Origin: Aegilops tauschii subsp. strangulata
Taxonomy: Eukaryota; Streptophyta; Magnoliopsida; Poales; Poaceae
Assembly: GCF_002575655.3 (NCBI RefSeq)
Contig: NC_053039.3
Location: 375,077,633-375,141,632 of the forward strand
Direction of reading: 5' to 3'
DNA length: 64,000 nucleotides
Shown here piece by piece: positions 25,493 to 36,764 of this stretch (the first letter of the stretch is position 1; each line of letters opens with the position of its first letter). The position numbers and the translations under genes were made by a program. A model generated the notes under the pieces. It did no database searches and was not told the origin of the DNA. It saw nothing but the letters and a program-made list of their open reading frames with translations.

Positions 25493-25640
25493 GAACTCTC
25501 ACTATAATAGCTGAATCACATGTACTTAGTGTATATAATCATGTCTCAGATTACCGACTATAGTCATTATCCTCTAAACTCTCACTATATTAGCTGAATC
25601 GCATGTAACTTAGTGTATATAATCATGTCTCAGATTACCG
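25493..25640. repeat. 73-bp tandem duplication
   Basis: ATTATCCTCT(G/A)AACTCTC starts at 25493 and 25566. The unit runs through AGCTGAATC and ATCATGTCTCAGATTACC, with a few mismatches between copies. Confidence 0.8.
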
Positions 25641-26999
25641 ACTACAGAGTCATTATCATAATTGTCGGCGACAAGTTATAACTAAAAGTAACTATATTTG
25701 TGATCTCTGAAACTTTTCCAATGACAGGTGAACACTAGCTAGCACCAACAGAATTGAGATTATGTTGATCTCTCGTGCACATGGTCACGTACTTAGTACA
25801 CCAGTATAGTCCTTTCTCAAATTATAAAGTACTTCATTTGTTCACTGCACCAACATATCTCAAAAATTTATGGGCAAAAAACGCCACTGCCAGCCAGCCA
25901 ACGGACACCGGAAGATCCAAATTGCACTTGTCAATAATGCTTCCAGTAGCACAAACAAGAAAAAGGCAAAAGGGTAAATAGCCACATTATTATACTAAAC
26001 TCCCTGTTCAAGATTCTATTTTTAACGTACATATATATTAACACCTATCTTCACGATTTACAGTTCTGCAACTGACACAATCAAGACCTCTTCTTCGAAA
26101 AAGAAACTTCATCTCCCTGAGCAAAGATTGGCTCATCTACTTTGGGAGCTATTAAATAAATGGAGATGTTATGATTGTGACCACCCTTTTTGGACGTTTT
26201 ACTTATGTCGTCTGCCTGCGACAACTATCACCGAGGTTACGTGATAAGACTTTGTGTTTGCCAATTCCGGCTTATCTGTGTTGTGTTTTCAGAGAACCAT
26301 TGCTCCTGTCTGAACTGAATTATCCAAGACTTGCATCTCTACAATCACCCTTATTTATCCTCTAAAGTGATGTTTCTGTTCTTTGCTACATTATGATCCC
26401 GTGTCTCACTGTGGTGAATCTGGATAGTTGCCCTATTATCAGCCTTTTTCTGTTTTTTACGGGTGAGCAGCTGCTACATCTTTCATAATAAAGGTCTCTC
26501 GTATTATACTTTTGCACTGTGCGCATCCTGCGTTTTCCTCTTCTCTATTTTCATGTTTGACATGCTACAAAAATATTACCACCAAATAGTATTAATGGGA
26601 ATGCTTTCTTGAATTTATCACAAGCTCATGTGGATAGTTATATAGGTGTATATTTCACATATATTATCCCATTCAGATTCATAATTTCCTACTCAGACTC
26701 ATTTTATTTCATAAAGAATATCATGTTGAAGTGACTTCAGTAGTTGGCTGTAAAGATGAATGCTGGGTATGAAGCTCACTTGGTGCTTGGTATATATTAA
26801 GTTTCTTTTCTTCTACTTAGATTAATGCTGGAATGTAATTCACTATGCGCGCACCCCTCAATGATTTTTTTGCGGGAAACTTATTTCGGTTGTACCAAAA
26901 TTTGCAATGCCTTCTTTCGGTTCTAGAAAATTCTATAAAACTGTACCATACAACCTTCCAAATAGATGGGCGCGGCAACGCGCGCCTTCAATGATCTAG

Positions 27000-28013
27000 T
27001 CTACTATATGATTCACGCTCGACCTTTCGGTCTCAGTGTTCCGAGGCCATATCTGCATATGCTAGGCTCGTCAAGTTTAACCCGAGTATTCTGCGTGTGT
27101 AAAACTGGCTTGCACCCGTTGTAGATGGACGTAGAGCTTATCACACCCGATCATCACGTGGTGTCTGGGCACGATGAACTTTGGCAACGGTGCATACTCA
27201 GGGAGAACACTTTTATCTTGAAATTTAGTGAGAGATCATCTTATAATGCTACTGTCAATCAAAGCAAAATAAGATGCATAAAAGATAAACATTATATGCA
27301 ATCAATATAAATATGGCCATCATCATCTTGTGCTTGTGATCTCCATCTCCGAAGCACCGTCATGATCACCATCGTCACCGGCGCAACACCTTGATCTCTA
27401 TCGTAGCATCGCTGTCGTCTCGCCAACTATTGCTTCTACGACTATCGCTACCGCTTAGTGATAAAGTAAAGCAATTACAGGGCGATTGCATTGCATACAA
27501 TAAAACGACAATCATATGGCTCCTGCCAGTTGCCGATAACTCGGTTACAAAACATGATCATCTCATAAAATAAAATATAGAATCATGCCTTGACCATATC
27601 ACATCACAACATGCCCTGCAAAAACAAGTTAGACGTCCTCTACTTTGTTGTTGCAAGTTTTATGTGGCTGCTATGGGCTGAGCAAGAACCGTTTTTACCT
27701 ACGCATCAAAACCACAACGCTAGTTCATCAAGTTAGTGTTGTTTTAACCTTCACAAGGACCGGCCGTAGCCACACTCGGTTCAACTAAAGTTGGAGAAAC
27801 TGACACCCGCTAGCCACCTGTGTGCAAAGCACGTCAGTAGAACCAGTCTCGCGTAAGCGTAAGCGTAATGTCGGTCCGGGCCGCTTCATCCAACAATACC
27901 GCCGAACCAAAGTTTGACATGCTGGTAAGCAGTATGACTTGTATCGCCCATAACTCACTTGTGTTCTACTCGTGCATATAACATCTACACATAAAATCAG
28001 GCTCTGATGCCAC
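27000..28013 (-). other. Inner Angela leader, distal part, with primer-binding site
   Basis: Non-coding leader matching the outer leader at 31168-32190. The primer-binding site is at 28000-28012 (minus strand TGGCATCAGAGCC), one base away from the tRNA-iMet consensus TGGTATCAGAGCC that is intact in the outer copy. Confidence 0.8.
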
Positions 28014-29743
28014 TGTTGGGGAACGTAGTAATTTCAAAAATTTTCCTACGCACACACAGGATCATGGTGATGCATAGCAACGAGAGGGGAGAGTGTGTCC
28101 ACGTACCCTCGTAGACCGAAAGCGGAAGCGTTAGCACAACGCGGTTGATGTAGTCGTACGTCTTCATGATCCGACCGATCCAAGTACCGAACGCATGGCA
28201 CCTCTGAGTTCAGCATACGTTCAGCTCGATGACGTCCCACGAACTCCGATCCAGCAGAGCTTTGCGGGAGAGTTCCGTCAGCACGACGGCGTGATGACGG
28301 TGATGATGATGGTACCGACGCAGGGCTTCGCCTAAGCACCACTACGATATGATCGAGGTGGAATATGGTGGAGGGGGCACCGCACACGGCTAAGAGATCA
28401 AGAGATCAATTGTTGTGTCTATGGGGTGCCCCCCTCCTCCGTATATAAAGGGGGGAAGGAGGAGAGGGCCGGCCAAGGGGAGAGGCGCGCCCAAGGGGGG
28501 CAATCCTACTCCAAGTAGGTTTGGCCCCCCCTTTCCTATTCCAAGTAGGAGAAGGGGAAGGAGGAGGTGGAGAGAAGGAAGGGGGGCCGCCGCCCCCTTC
28601 CCTTGTCCTATTCGGATTGGGGCAAGGGGGGCTGCGCGCCACCTCCTGGCCTCCCTCTCTCCTTTCCACTAAGGCCCATAAGGCCCAATAGCTTCCGGGG
28701 GGGGGGGGGGGGGTTCCAGTAACCCCCGGTACTCCGATAAATGTCCGAAACCTTTCTGGTGTCCGAACATAGTCGTCCAATATATCGATCTTTATGTCTT
28801 GACCATTTCGAGACTCCTCGTCCTGTTCGTGATCACATCCGGGACACCGAACTACCTTCGGTACATCAAAACACATAAACTCATAATATAACCGTCATCG
28901 AACTTTAAGCGTGCGGACCCTACGGGTTCGAGAACTATGTAGACATGACCGAGACACGTCTCCGGTCAATAACCAACAGCGGAACCTGGATGCTCATATT
29001 GGCTCCCACATATTCTACGAAGATCTTTATCGGTCAAACCGCATAACAACATACGTTGTTCCCTTTGTCATCGGTATGTTACTTGCCCGGGATTCGATCG
29101 TCGGTATCTCAATACCTAGTTCAATCTCGTTACCGGCAAGTCTCTTTACTCGTTCCGTAATACATCATCTGGCAACTAACTCATTAGTCACATTGCTTGC
29201 AAGGCTTATAGTGATGTGCATTACCGAGAGGGCCCAGAGATAACTCTCCGACAATCAGAGTGGCAAATCCTAATCTCGAAATACGCCAACCCAACAAGTA
29301 CCTCTGGAGACACCTGTAGAGCATCTTTATAATCACCCAGTTACGTTGTGACGTTTGGTAGCACACAAAGTGTTCCTCCGGTAAACGGGAGTTGCATAAT
29401 CTCATAGTCATAGGAACATGTATGAGTCATGAAGAAAGCAATAACAGAATACTAAACGATCAAGTGCTAAGCTAACGGAATGGGTCAAGTCAATCACATC
29501 ATTCTCCTAATAATGTGATCCCGTTAATCAAATGACAACTCATGTCCATGGCTAGGAAACTTAGCCATCTTCGATGAACGAGCTAGTCAAGTAGAGGCAT
29601 ACTAGTGACACTATGTTTGTCTATGTATTCACACATGTATTATGTTTCCGGTTAATACAATTCTAGCATGAATAATAAACATTTATCATGATATGAGGAA
29701 TAAATAATATCTTTATTATTGCCTCTAGGGCATATTTCCTTCA
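28014..29743 (-). repeat. 5' LTR of the inner Angela element
   Basis: This 1730-bp LTR, next to the primer-binding site, is the partner of 17282-19015. It contains a 17-base G run at 28697-28713 where its partner has six. Confidence 0.92.
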
Positions 29744-30956
29744 AAGGGTGCATGACCATAAAAGATATTACTCATATAAATAGAACAACCATTATTCTCC
29801 GATTTAAATGAATAACCGTCTCGCATCAAACAAGATCCAGATATAATGTTCATGCTTAACGCTGGCACCAAATAACAATTATTCAGGTCTAAAACTAATC
29901 CCGAAGGTAGATGTAGAGGTAGCGTGCCGATGGTGATCACATCGACTTTGGAACCATTTCCCACACGCATCGTCACCTCGTCCTTAGCCAATCTTCGCTC
30001 AGTCCGTAGTCCCTGTTTCGAGTTGCAAATATTAGCAACAGAACCAGTATCAAATACCCAGGTGCTACTACGAGCTCTAGTAAGGTACACATCAATAACA
30101 TGTATATCACATATACCTTTGTTCACCTTGCGATCCTTCTTATCCGCCAAATACTTGGGGCAGTTCTGCTTCCAGTGACCAGTCTGTTTGCAGTAGAAGC
30201 ACTCAGTCTCAGGCTTAGGTCCAGACTTGGGTTTCTTCTTCTGAGCAGCAACTTGTTTGCCGTTCTTCTTGAAGTTCCCCTTCTTCTTCCCTTTACCCTT
30301 TTTCTTGAAACTGGTGGTCTTGTTGACCATCAACACTTGATGCTCCTTCTTGATTTCTACCTCCGCAGCTTTTAGCATCGCGAAGAGCTCGGGAATTGTC
30401 TTATCCATCCCTTGCATATTATAGTTCATCACAAAGCTCTTGTAGCTTGGTGGCAGTGATTGAAGAATTCTGTCAATGACACTATCATCCGGAAGATTAA
30501 CTCCCAGTTGAATCAAGTGATTGTTATACCCAGACATTTTGAGTATATGTTCACTGACAGAACTATTCTCCTCCATCTAGCAGCTGTAGAACTTATTGGA
30601 GACTTCATATCTCTCAATCCGGGCATTTGCTTGAAATATTAACTTCAACTCCTGGAACATCTCATATGCTCCATGACGTTCAAAACGTCGTTGAAGTCCC
30701 GGTTCTAAGCTGTAAAGCATGGCACACTGAACTATCGAGTAGTCATCAGCTTTGCTCTGCCAGACATTCTTAACGTCGTCAGTTGCATCTGCAGCAGGCC
30801 TGGCACCTAGTGGTGCTTCCAGGACGTAATTCTTCTGTGCAGCAATGAGGATAATCCTCAAGTTATGGACCCAGTCCATGTAATTGCTACCATCATCTTC
30901 AACTTTGCTTTCTCAAGGAACGCATTAAAATTCAACGGAACAACAGCACGGGCCAT
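29744..30956 (-). pseudogene. gag: Outer Angela gag and protease, N-terminal part
   Basis: The gag start codon is at 30956-30954. A one-base deletion near 30905 shifts frame early. The main gag frame then runs to a TAG at 30577-30579 and reopens to 29725. The 283-codon part contains the zinc knuckle CFYCKQTGHWKQNC, matching CX2CX4HX4C. It also has the protease active-site phrase WVFDTGS followed by the ILGM-like region and the GAG-pre-integrase lead-in GYSFKSENN. The reading frame leaves the element at 29744, where the inner Angela copy is inserted, and resumes at 17281. Apart from the frameshift, one stop and the insertion, the gag is well preserved. Confidence 0.88.
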
Positions 30957-32190
30957 CTATCTAGAACAACATAGACAAGCAAAATACTATCAGGTACTAA
31001 GTTCATGATAAATTTAAGTTCGATTAATCATATTACTTAAGAACTCCCACTTAGATAGACATCCCTCTAATCATCTAAGTGATCACGTGATCCATATCAA
31101 CTAAACCATAACCGATCATCACGTGAGATGGAGTAGTTTTCAATGGTGAACATCACTATGTTGATCATATCTACTATATGATTCACGCTCGACCTTTCGA
31201 TCTCAATGTTCCGAGGCCATATTTTCATATGCTAGGCTCGTCAAGTTTAACCCGAGTATTCTGCGTGTGCAAAACTGTCTTACACCCGTTGTAGATGAAC
31301 GTTGAGCTTATCACACCCGATCATCACGTGGTGTCTCGGCACGACGAACTTTGGCAACGGTGCATACTCAGGGAGAACACTTTTACCCTGAAATTTAATG
31401 AGAGATCATCTTATAATGCTACCGTCAATCAAAGCAGAATAAGATGCATAAAGGATAAACATCACATGCAATCAATATAAGTGATATGATATGGCCGTCA
31501 TCATCTTGTGCCTTTGATCTCCATCTCCAAAGCACCGTCATGATCACCATCGTCACCGGCGCGACACCTTGATCTCCATCATAGCATCGTTGTCGTCTCG
31601 CCAACTATTGCTTCTACGACTATCGCTACCGCTTAGTGATAAAGTAAAGCAATTACAGGGCGATTGCATTGCATACAATAAAGCGACAACCATATGGCTC
31701 CTGCCAGTTGCCGATAACTCCGTTACAAAACATGATCATCTCATACAATAAAATATAGCATCATGTCTTGACCATATCACATCACAACATGCCCTGCAAA
31801 AACAAGTTAGACGTCCTCTACTTTGTTGTTGCAAGTTTTACGTGGCTGCTACAGGCTGAGTAAGAACCGTTCTTACCTACGCATCAAAACCACAACGATA
31901 TTTCGTAAAGTTAGAGTTGTTTTAACCTTCACAAGGACCGGGCGTAGCCACACTTGGTTCAACTAAAGTTGAAGAAACTGACACCCGCCAGCCACCTATG
32001 TGCAAAGCACGTCGGTAGAACCAGTCTCGCGTAAGCGTACGCGGAATGTCGGTCCGGGCCGCTTCATTCAACAATACCGCCGAACCAAAGTATGACATGC
32101 TGGTAAGCAGTATGACTTGTATCGCCCACAACTCACTTGTGTTCTACTCGTGCATATAACATCTACGGATAAACCTGGCTCTGATACCAC
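30957..32190 (-). other. Outer Angela untranslated leader with intact primer-binding site
   Basis: A long non-coding leader lies between LTR and gag, as is usual in BARE/Angela elements. The primer-binding site at 32177-32189 reads TGGTATCAGAGCC on the minus strand, complementary to initiator tRNA-Met. Short frames in it are not conserved between the two Angela copies. Confidence 0.85.
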
Positions 32191-33934
32191 TGTTGGGGAA
32201 CGTAGTAATTTCAAAATTTTCCTACGCACACGCAAGATCATGGTGATGCATAGCAAAGAGAGGGGAGAGTGTGTCCACGTACCCTCGTAGATCAAAAGCG
32301 GAAGTGTTAGCACCACGCGGTTGACGTAGTCATACGTCTTCACGATCCGACCGATCCAAGTACTGAACGTATGGCACCTCCGAGTTCAGCACACGTTCTA
32401 CTCGATGACGTCCCACGAACTCCGATCCAGCAGAGCTTTGCAGGAGAGTTCCGTCAGCACGACGGCGTGATGACGGTGTTGATGATGCTACCGACGCAGG
32501 GCTTCGCCTAAGCACCACTACGATATTTAGCGAGGTGGAATATGGTGGAGGGGGGAACCGCACACGGCTGGGAGAGATCAACATGTCAACTTGTGTGTCT
32601 AGAGGTGCCCCCCAGCCCCCGTATATAAAGGAGCAAGGGGGGAGGCCGGCCGGCCCCTGTAGGCGCGCCAGGAGGAGGAGTCCTCCTCCTAGTAGGAGTA
32701 GGACTCCCCTCTTTCCTACTCCTACTAGGAGGGGGAAAGGAAGGGGGAGAGGGAGAAGGAAAGGGGGGCGCCGCCCCCCTCTCCTAGTCCAATTTGGACC
32801 AGAGGGGGAGGGGCGCACGGCCTGTCCTAGGCCAGCCCTCTCTCTCCACTAAGGCCCGTAAGGCCCACTATTTCTCCGGGGGGGGGGGGGGGCTCCGGTA
32901 ACCCTCCGGCACTCCGGTTTTCTCCGAAACCACCCGGAACACTTCCGGTGTCCGAATATAGTCGTCCAATATATCGATCTTTATGTTTCGACCATTTCGA
33001 GACTCCTCGTCATGTCCGTGATCATATCCGGGACTCCGAACTACCTTCGGTACATCAAAACACAAAAACTCATAATACTGATCGTCACCGAACTTTAAGC
33101 GTGCGAACCCTACGGGTTCGAGAACTATGTAGACATGACCGAGACACGTCTCCGGTCAATAACCAATAGCGGAACCTGGATGCTCATATTGGTTCCTACA
33201 TATTCTACGAAGATCTTTATCGGTCAAACCGCATAACAACATACATTGTAGCCTTTGTCATCGGTATGTTACTTGCCCGAGATTCGATCGTCGGTATCTC
33301 AATACCTAGCTCAATCTCGTTACCGACAAGTCTCTTTACTCGTTCTGTAATGCATCATCCCGCAACTAACTCATTAGTCACATTGCTTGCAAGGCTTATA
33401 GTGATGTGCATTACCGAGAGGGCCCAGAGATACCTCTCCGACAATCAGAGTGACAAATCCTAATCTCGATATATGCCAACTCAACAATTACCATCGGAGA
33501 CACCTATAGAGCACCTTTATAATCACTCAGTTATGTTGTGACGTTTGGTAGCACACAAAGTGTTCCTCCGGTAATCGGGAGTTGCATAATCTCATAGTCA
33601 TAGGAACATGTATAAGTCATGAAGAAAGCTATAGCAGTAAACTAAACGATCAAGTGCTAAGCTAACGGAATGGGTCAAGTCAATCACATCATTCTCCTAA
33701 TGATGTGATCCCGTTAATAAAATGACAACTGATGTCTATGGATAGGAAACTCAACCATCTTTGATCAACAAGCTAGTCAAGTAGAGGCATACTAGTGACA
33801 CTATGTTTGTCTATGTATTCACACATGTATTATGTTTCCGGTTAATACAATTCTAGCATGAATAATAAACATTTATCATGATATGAGGAAATAAATAATA
33901 ACTTTATTATTGCCTCTAGGGCATATTTCCTTCA
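32191..33934 (-). repeat. 5' LTR of the outer Angela element
   Basis: This 1744-bp LTR is bounded by TGTTGGGG and CCTTCA on the plus strand and is next to the primer-binding site. It is the partner of 12763-14498. A 15-base G run at 32878-32892 replaces seven Gs in its partner. Confidence 0.92.
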
Positions 33935-34330
33935 AAAAATTCACACATGGCGGCGCCCAGCTCTTCCAGATGAGCTTCCAGGAGAAGCAAGTTGTGGCTT
34001 TCTCGAATGTGGCGAGGTAGCAGGAGCGGGCAATGTAGGTGACGGAGGCAGTCCACTTCGAAACAAGTTGGCCGGGGACATCCGACAGTAAGAAGTGTTC
34101 GACCGCCTGTCGGACTTGCACGTATTGGCCAATCTCATTGATGCCCATTGTTCCATGAATGTCTTGCGCCCAGTTATGGCCGTGTATACCTTCAGCGACG
34201 GTCCGAATCTTGCGGCAGCGCTTGGGGATGCAATGTACAGGGCTGGGGCGATCTCATCGATAGATTGTCCATTGATCCAACGGTCCTCCGAGAAAAGTGC
34301 AGTTAAACCGTTTTGAATGGCCATTGTGGT
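33935..34330 (-). pseudogene. LINE ORF2 segment, 5' half of the split copy
   Basis: This minus-strand sequence encodes the stretch before the zf-RVT domain of a plant LINE (DRWINGQSIDEIAP, frame-shifted onward to WKSWAPPCVNF). It joins 12762 in frame when the Angela element and one AAAAA are removed (...CVNFFHWLANLD...). The upstream end at about 34330-34375 is abrupt, as in a 5'-truncated LINE. At least two frameshifts are present. Confidence 0.65.
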
Positions 34331-34925
34331 GGAGGAGAAGAAGAGCGCCCTTTCCTTAGGAGAGAACTACAGGCCAAGCCATGTCATGTGATCATTACAA
34401 AATTTCCAAATTTTGTCATGTTTTATAGAACACAACATCCTAAATTACAAATTATGTAAAATTGTCATTTGACGGTTGTTATCTTTTCTGACAATTGCCA
34501 TGTTTTAGGATGAACAAAATGCGTTCATTGCCATGCTAGCAATGCAAAATTTTCCAACAATTGTCCTGACTTTTTTGTAAAAACATAATTTTGTTTGTTT
34601 TTGACAAAGTGACCAGTACAGACTTCTTTTCTAAATTTGGGATTTCAGGAAAAAATCAAACTGAGTGGAGTGCAGTAGCATTTCATTTGCTCTCATGTAT
34701 AATCAGAGTGACAATGTACAGGAAAACGTTCTTATATATGCATAAATTTGCATAGTTAGTTCAGACTAACAAAATCACACTTTGTATGCATATTTGAAGG
34801 AAGACCTGGGCTGCTTTGTTTCCAACAGGAAAACTCTCAAGCTAACAGAAAATCTACATGATACTGATCTTGAACAGTACCAGTCACATAGATTACACAA
34901 GAAACAGGTTTCTAACAAGGGAAAT
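34331..34925. repeat. AT-rich TTGCCATG-type background repeat, right piece
   Basis: Non-coding. Phrases such as CAATTGCCATGTTTTAGG match the style of 11.7-12.2 kb, consistent with these being the two flanks of the LINE insertion. Confidence 0.35.
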
Positions 34926-35980
34926 TTGAGGATTTGCCATACCTTTTCCTGCACTTTGACGATTTGTCCTCCTTCTTATTGACATTGATGATTTGCCACA
35001 ACTTTGCCAAAAACTTGAGGATTTGCCCCTGATAAGATGGGCCTACCATGAGATGACGAAAATACCCCCGAATTGCACGGCTCTCTCTCATTCTCTCCCA
35101 CCACGACATATCTGCTCCTCACTCGCTATCTTGTGGCGCAGACCCTTCCTGTACCCCCGCTCGGGATGGCGTTGTGCGAAGCTAGCAGTGGCAACGCACA
35201 TGGCATCGGCGAGAAGCATGGCCGACATGGCGAGGAACGCTCTCGCCTTGGAGGCGGAAGGCTAGCCAGGCAGGAGCATCGGTCGTACGTGTCGCACGGG
35301 GCGAGCAGCGGCTGCCGGTGACGCACAGATCCACTCCAATGACTCACTCCGTCGTGGACAGCGGCGACCACTGGCCGGCCTCCATGAACAGGCATGTCGC
35401 GCTCGAGCCGGACGGACGGCTGATGTGTGCCCGGGCGTGCTTGTGTGCGTGCATGCTCTAGCACCTGGCTGTGCGTGATGTGTGCCATGCGTGCGTGTGC
35501 CTGGGCGTGCATGTGTGTGAGTGCTCTGCGTGCATTGTGTGTGTGCATGCTCTAGCACCTGGGCGTGAGTGCGTGCTCTCTGCGTGTGTTGTGTGCGTTC
35601 GTGCTCTAGCACCTGGGCGTGCTGCTGCTGCTACTGATGCGTACACGAAGAAAGATGCCGTTGTCCGTGCTCGCTCCCAGTCTGGCGCACCCTCGCAGAG
35701 CTCACCATGGACAACCACCACCGTCCCCGAGCTCGGACCGTCAACGTGACCCTCCGCGCGCCACATCCGGCACACACACAGGCGCAGCAGCAACTTGGCG
35801 ACGCTACCGGAGTGTGGGGAAAGGAGGAGCACCAGCAGCACAATACAGTGCGGCAGGTGGATGAGGCATGGGGAGTCAGTCCGCTGCAGGACGAACAGAG
35901 AAGAAAATGTAAGCATATAATTTGAATTGGTTTTTGGCAAGAGTGGCATTTTGGTCATCCAATCTATAGTGTAATATCAA
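34926..35980. other. GC-rich unassigned block with minisatellite
   Basis: The block is bounded by GAGGATTTGCC-type phrases on the left and a TGGCATTTTGGTCATCC phrase on the right. It looks like part of a non-autonomous DNA element or a captured promoter/exon. Open frames up to 166 codons overlap on both strands and follow the simple repeat, so I do not call a gene. Confidence 0.3.
35450..35625. repeat. Minisatellite with CTCTAGCACCTGG core
   Basis: The core CTCTAGCACCTGG recurs near 35455, 35551 and 35605 within GTGTGCGTGCATG-rich DNA. Long antisense His/Thr/Ala-rich frames here are products of the repeat. Confidence 0.7.
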
Positions 35981-36764
35981 ATCAGGAGATGCATAGCAAT
36001 GAGAGGGGAAGAATGTGTCCACGTACCCTTATAGATCGAAAGCGGAAGCGTTTGACAACGCGGTTGATGTAGTCGAACTTTTTCTCGTTCTGACCGATCA
36101 AGCACCGAACGTACGGCACCTCTGAGTTCTACACACGTTCAGCTCGATGACGTCCCTCGAACTCTTAATCCAGCAAAGTGTCGAGGGAGAGTTTTGTCAG
36201 CACGACGGCGTGATGACAGTGATGGTGAAGTGATCCGCGCAAGGCTTCGCCTAAGCACTACATGAATATGACCGGAGGCGTAAACTATGGAGGGGGGCGC
36301 CACACATGGCTTGGAACAATTGATGTGTGTTCTAGGCGCCCCCCTCTCACGTCTATAAAGGAGGGAGGGGAAGGAGGCCTGCACTAGGCGCGCCCCAAGT
36401 AGGAGGAGTCCTACTTGGGCTCCTAGTAGGATTCGCCCCCAACCCCCTTTCCTTTTACCGGAGGGGGAAAGGGGGAAGGAGAGAGAGGGGGAGAAGGTAA
36501 GGGGGGCGCCGCCCCCTCTCCTAGTCCTATTCGGCCTCCTTCCCTGTGGGGGGTGCACCACCCCTTTGTGGGCTGGTGTGCCTCCCTCCTATGGCCCATA
36601 TCTTCCCCCGGGGGGTTCCGGTAACCCCCCGGTACTCCGATATGTACCCGATACATTCCGAAACACTTTCGGTGTCCGAATACTATCATCCAATATATCA
36701 ATCTTTACCTCTCGACCATTTCGAGACTCCTCGTCATGTCCGTGATCTCATCCGGGACTCCGAA
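35981..36764 (-). repeat. Angela-like LTR fragment, first piece
   Basis: The sequence follows the Angela/BARE LTR from GATGCATAGCAATGAGAGGGG onward but is clearly more diverged than the four LTRs above. The first 50-60 bp of the LTR are missing. It is interrupted at 36764 by the Gypsy-like element and resumes at 43972. Confidence 0.8.

Larger units (their letters stand above)
23094..26999 (+). mobile_element. Helitron-like insert, non-autonomous, about 3.9 kb
   Basis: The insert limits are exact by comparison with the uninterrupted outer copy: the leader reads ...GATCGTA | insert | TCTACTATATG..., against GATCATATCTACTATATG in the outer copy. So it sits between A and T with no target duplication, the Helitron rule. 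The 3' end is CTAG (26996-26999), preceded by a GGCGCG/CGCGCC hairpin at 26969-26986. The 5' end reads TT, not the canonical TC, so I treat that end as mutated. No Rep/helicase was found. The interior carries RPA-like exon remnants and exon-like segments with GT/AG borders. Confidence 0.7.
17282..29743 (-). mobile_element. Inner Angela-type Copia retrotransposon nested in the outer copy
   Basis: LTRs at 17282-19015 and 28014-29743 enclose minus-strand gag-pol remnants. The 5-bp duplication AAGGG is present at 17277-17281 and 29744-29748. The site falls in the outer element's protease-to-integrase linker: deleting the insert and one AAGGG restores that reading frame. The element contains a 3.9-kb Helitron-like insert in its untranslated leader. 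Its coding region is shorter and more damaged than that of the older outer copy. Confidence 0.93.
12763..33934 (-). mobile_element. Outer Angela/BARE/WIS-type Copia retrotransposon, full length, interrupted
   Basis: Two similar LTRs (12763-14498 and 32191-33934), both TG...CA, enclose minus-strand gag and pol. The 5-bp target duplication AAAAA is at 12758-12762 and 33935-33939. Removing the element restores a continuous LINE reading frame through the site. Between its protease and integrase regions it is split by a second Angela copy. Without that insert it is about 8.7 kb, the usual length for the family. Multiple stops and frameshifts make it immobile by itself. Confidence 0.93.

Noticed and set aside
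35458..35958. 166-codon minus-strand frame at the minisatellite
   Set aside because: Half of it is His/Thr/Ala repeat translation, and there is no domain or neighbouring gene structure.
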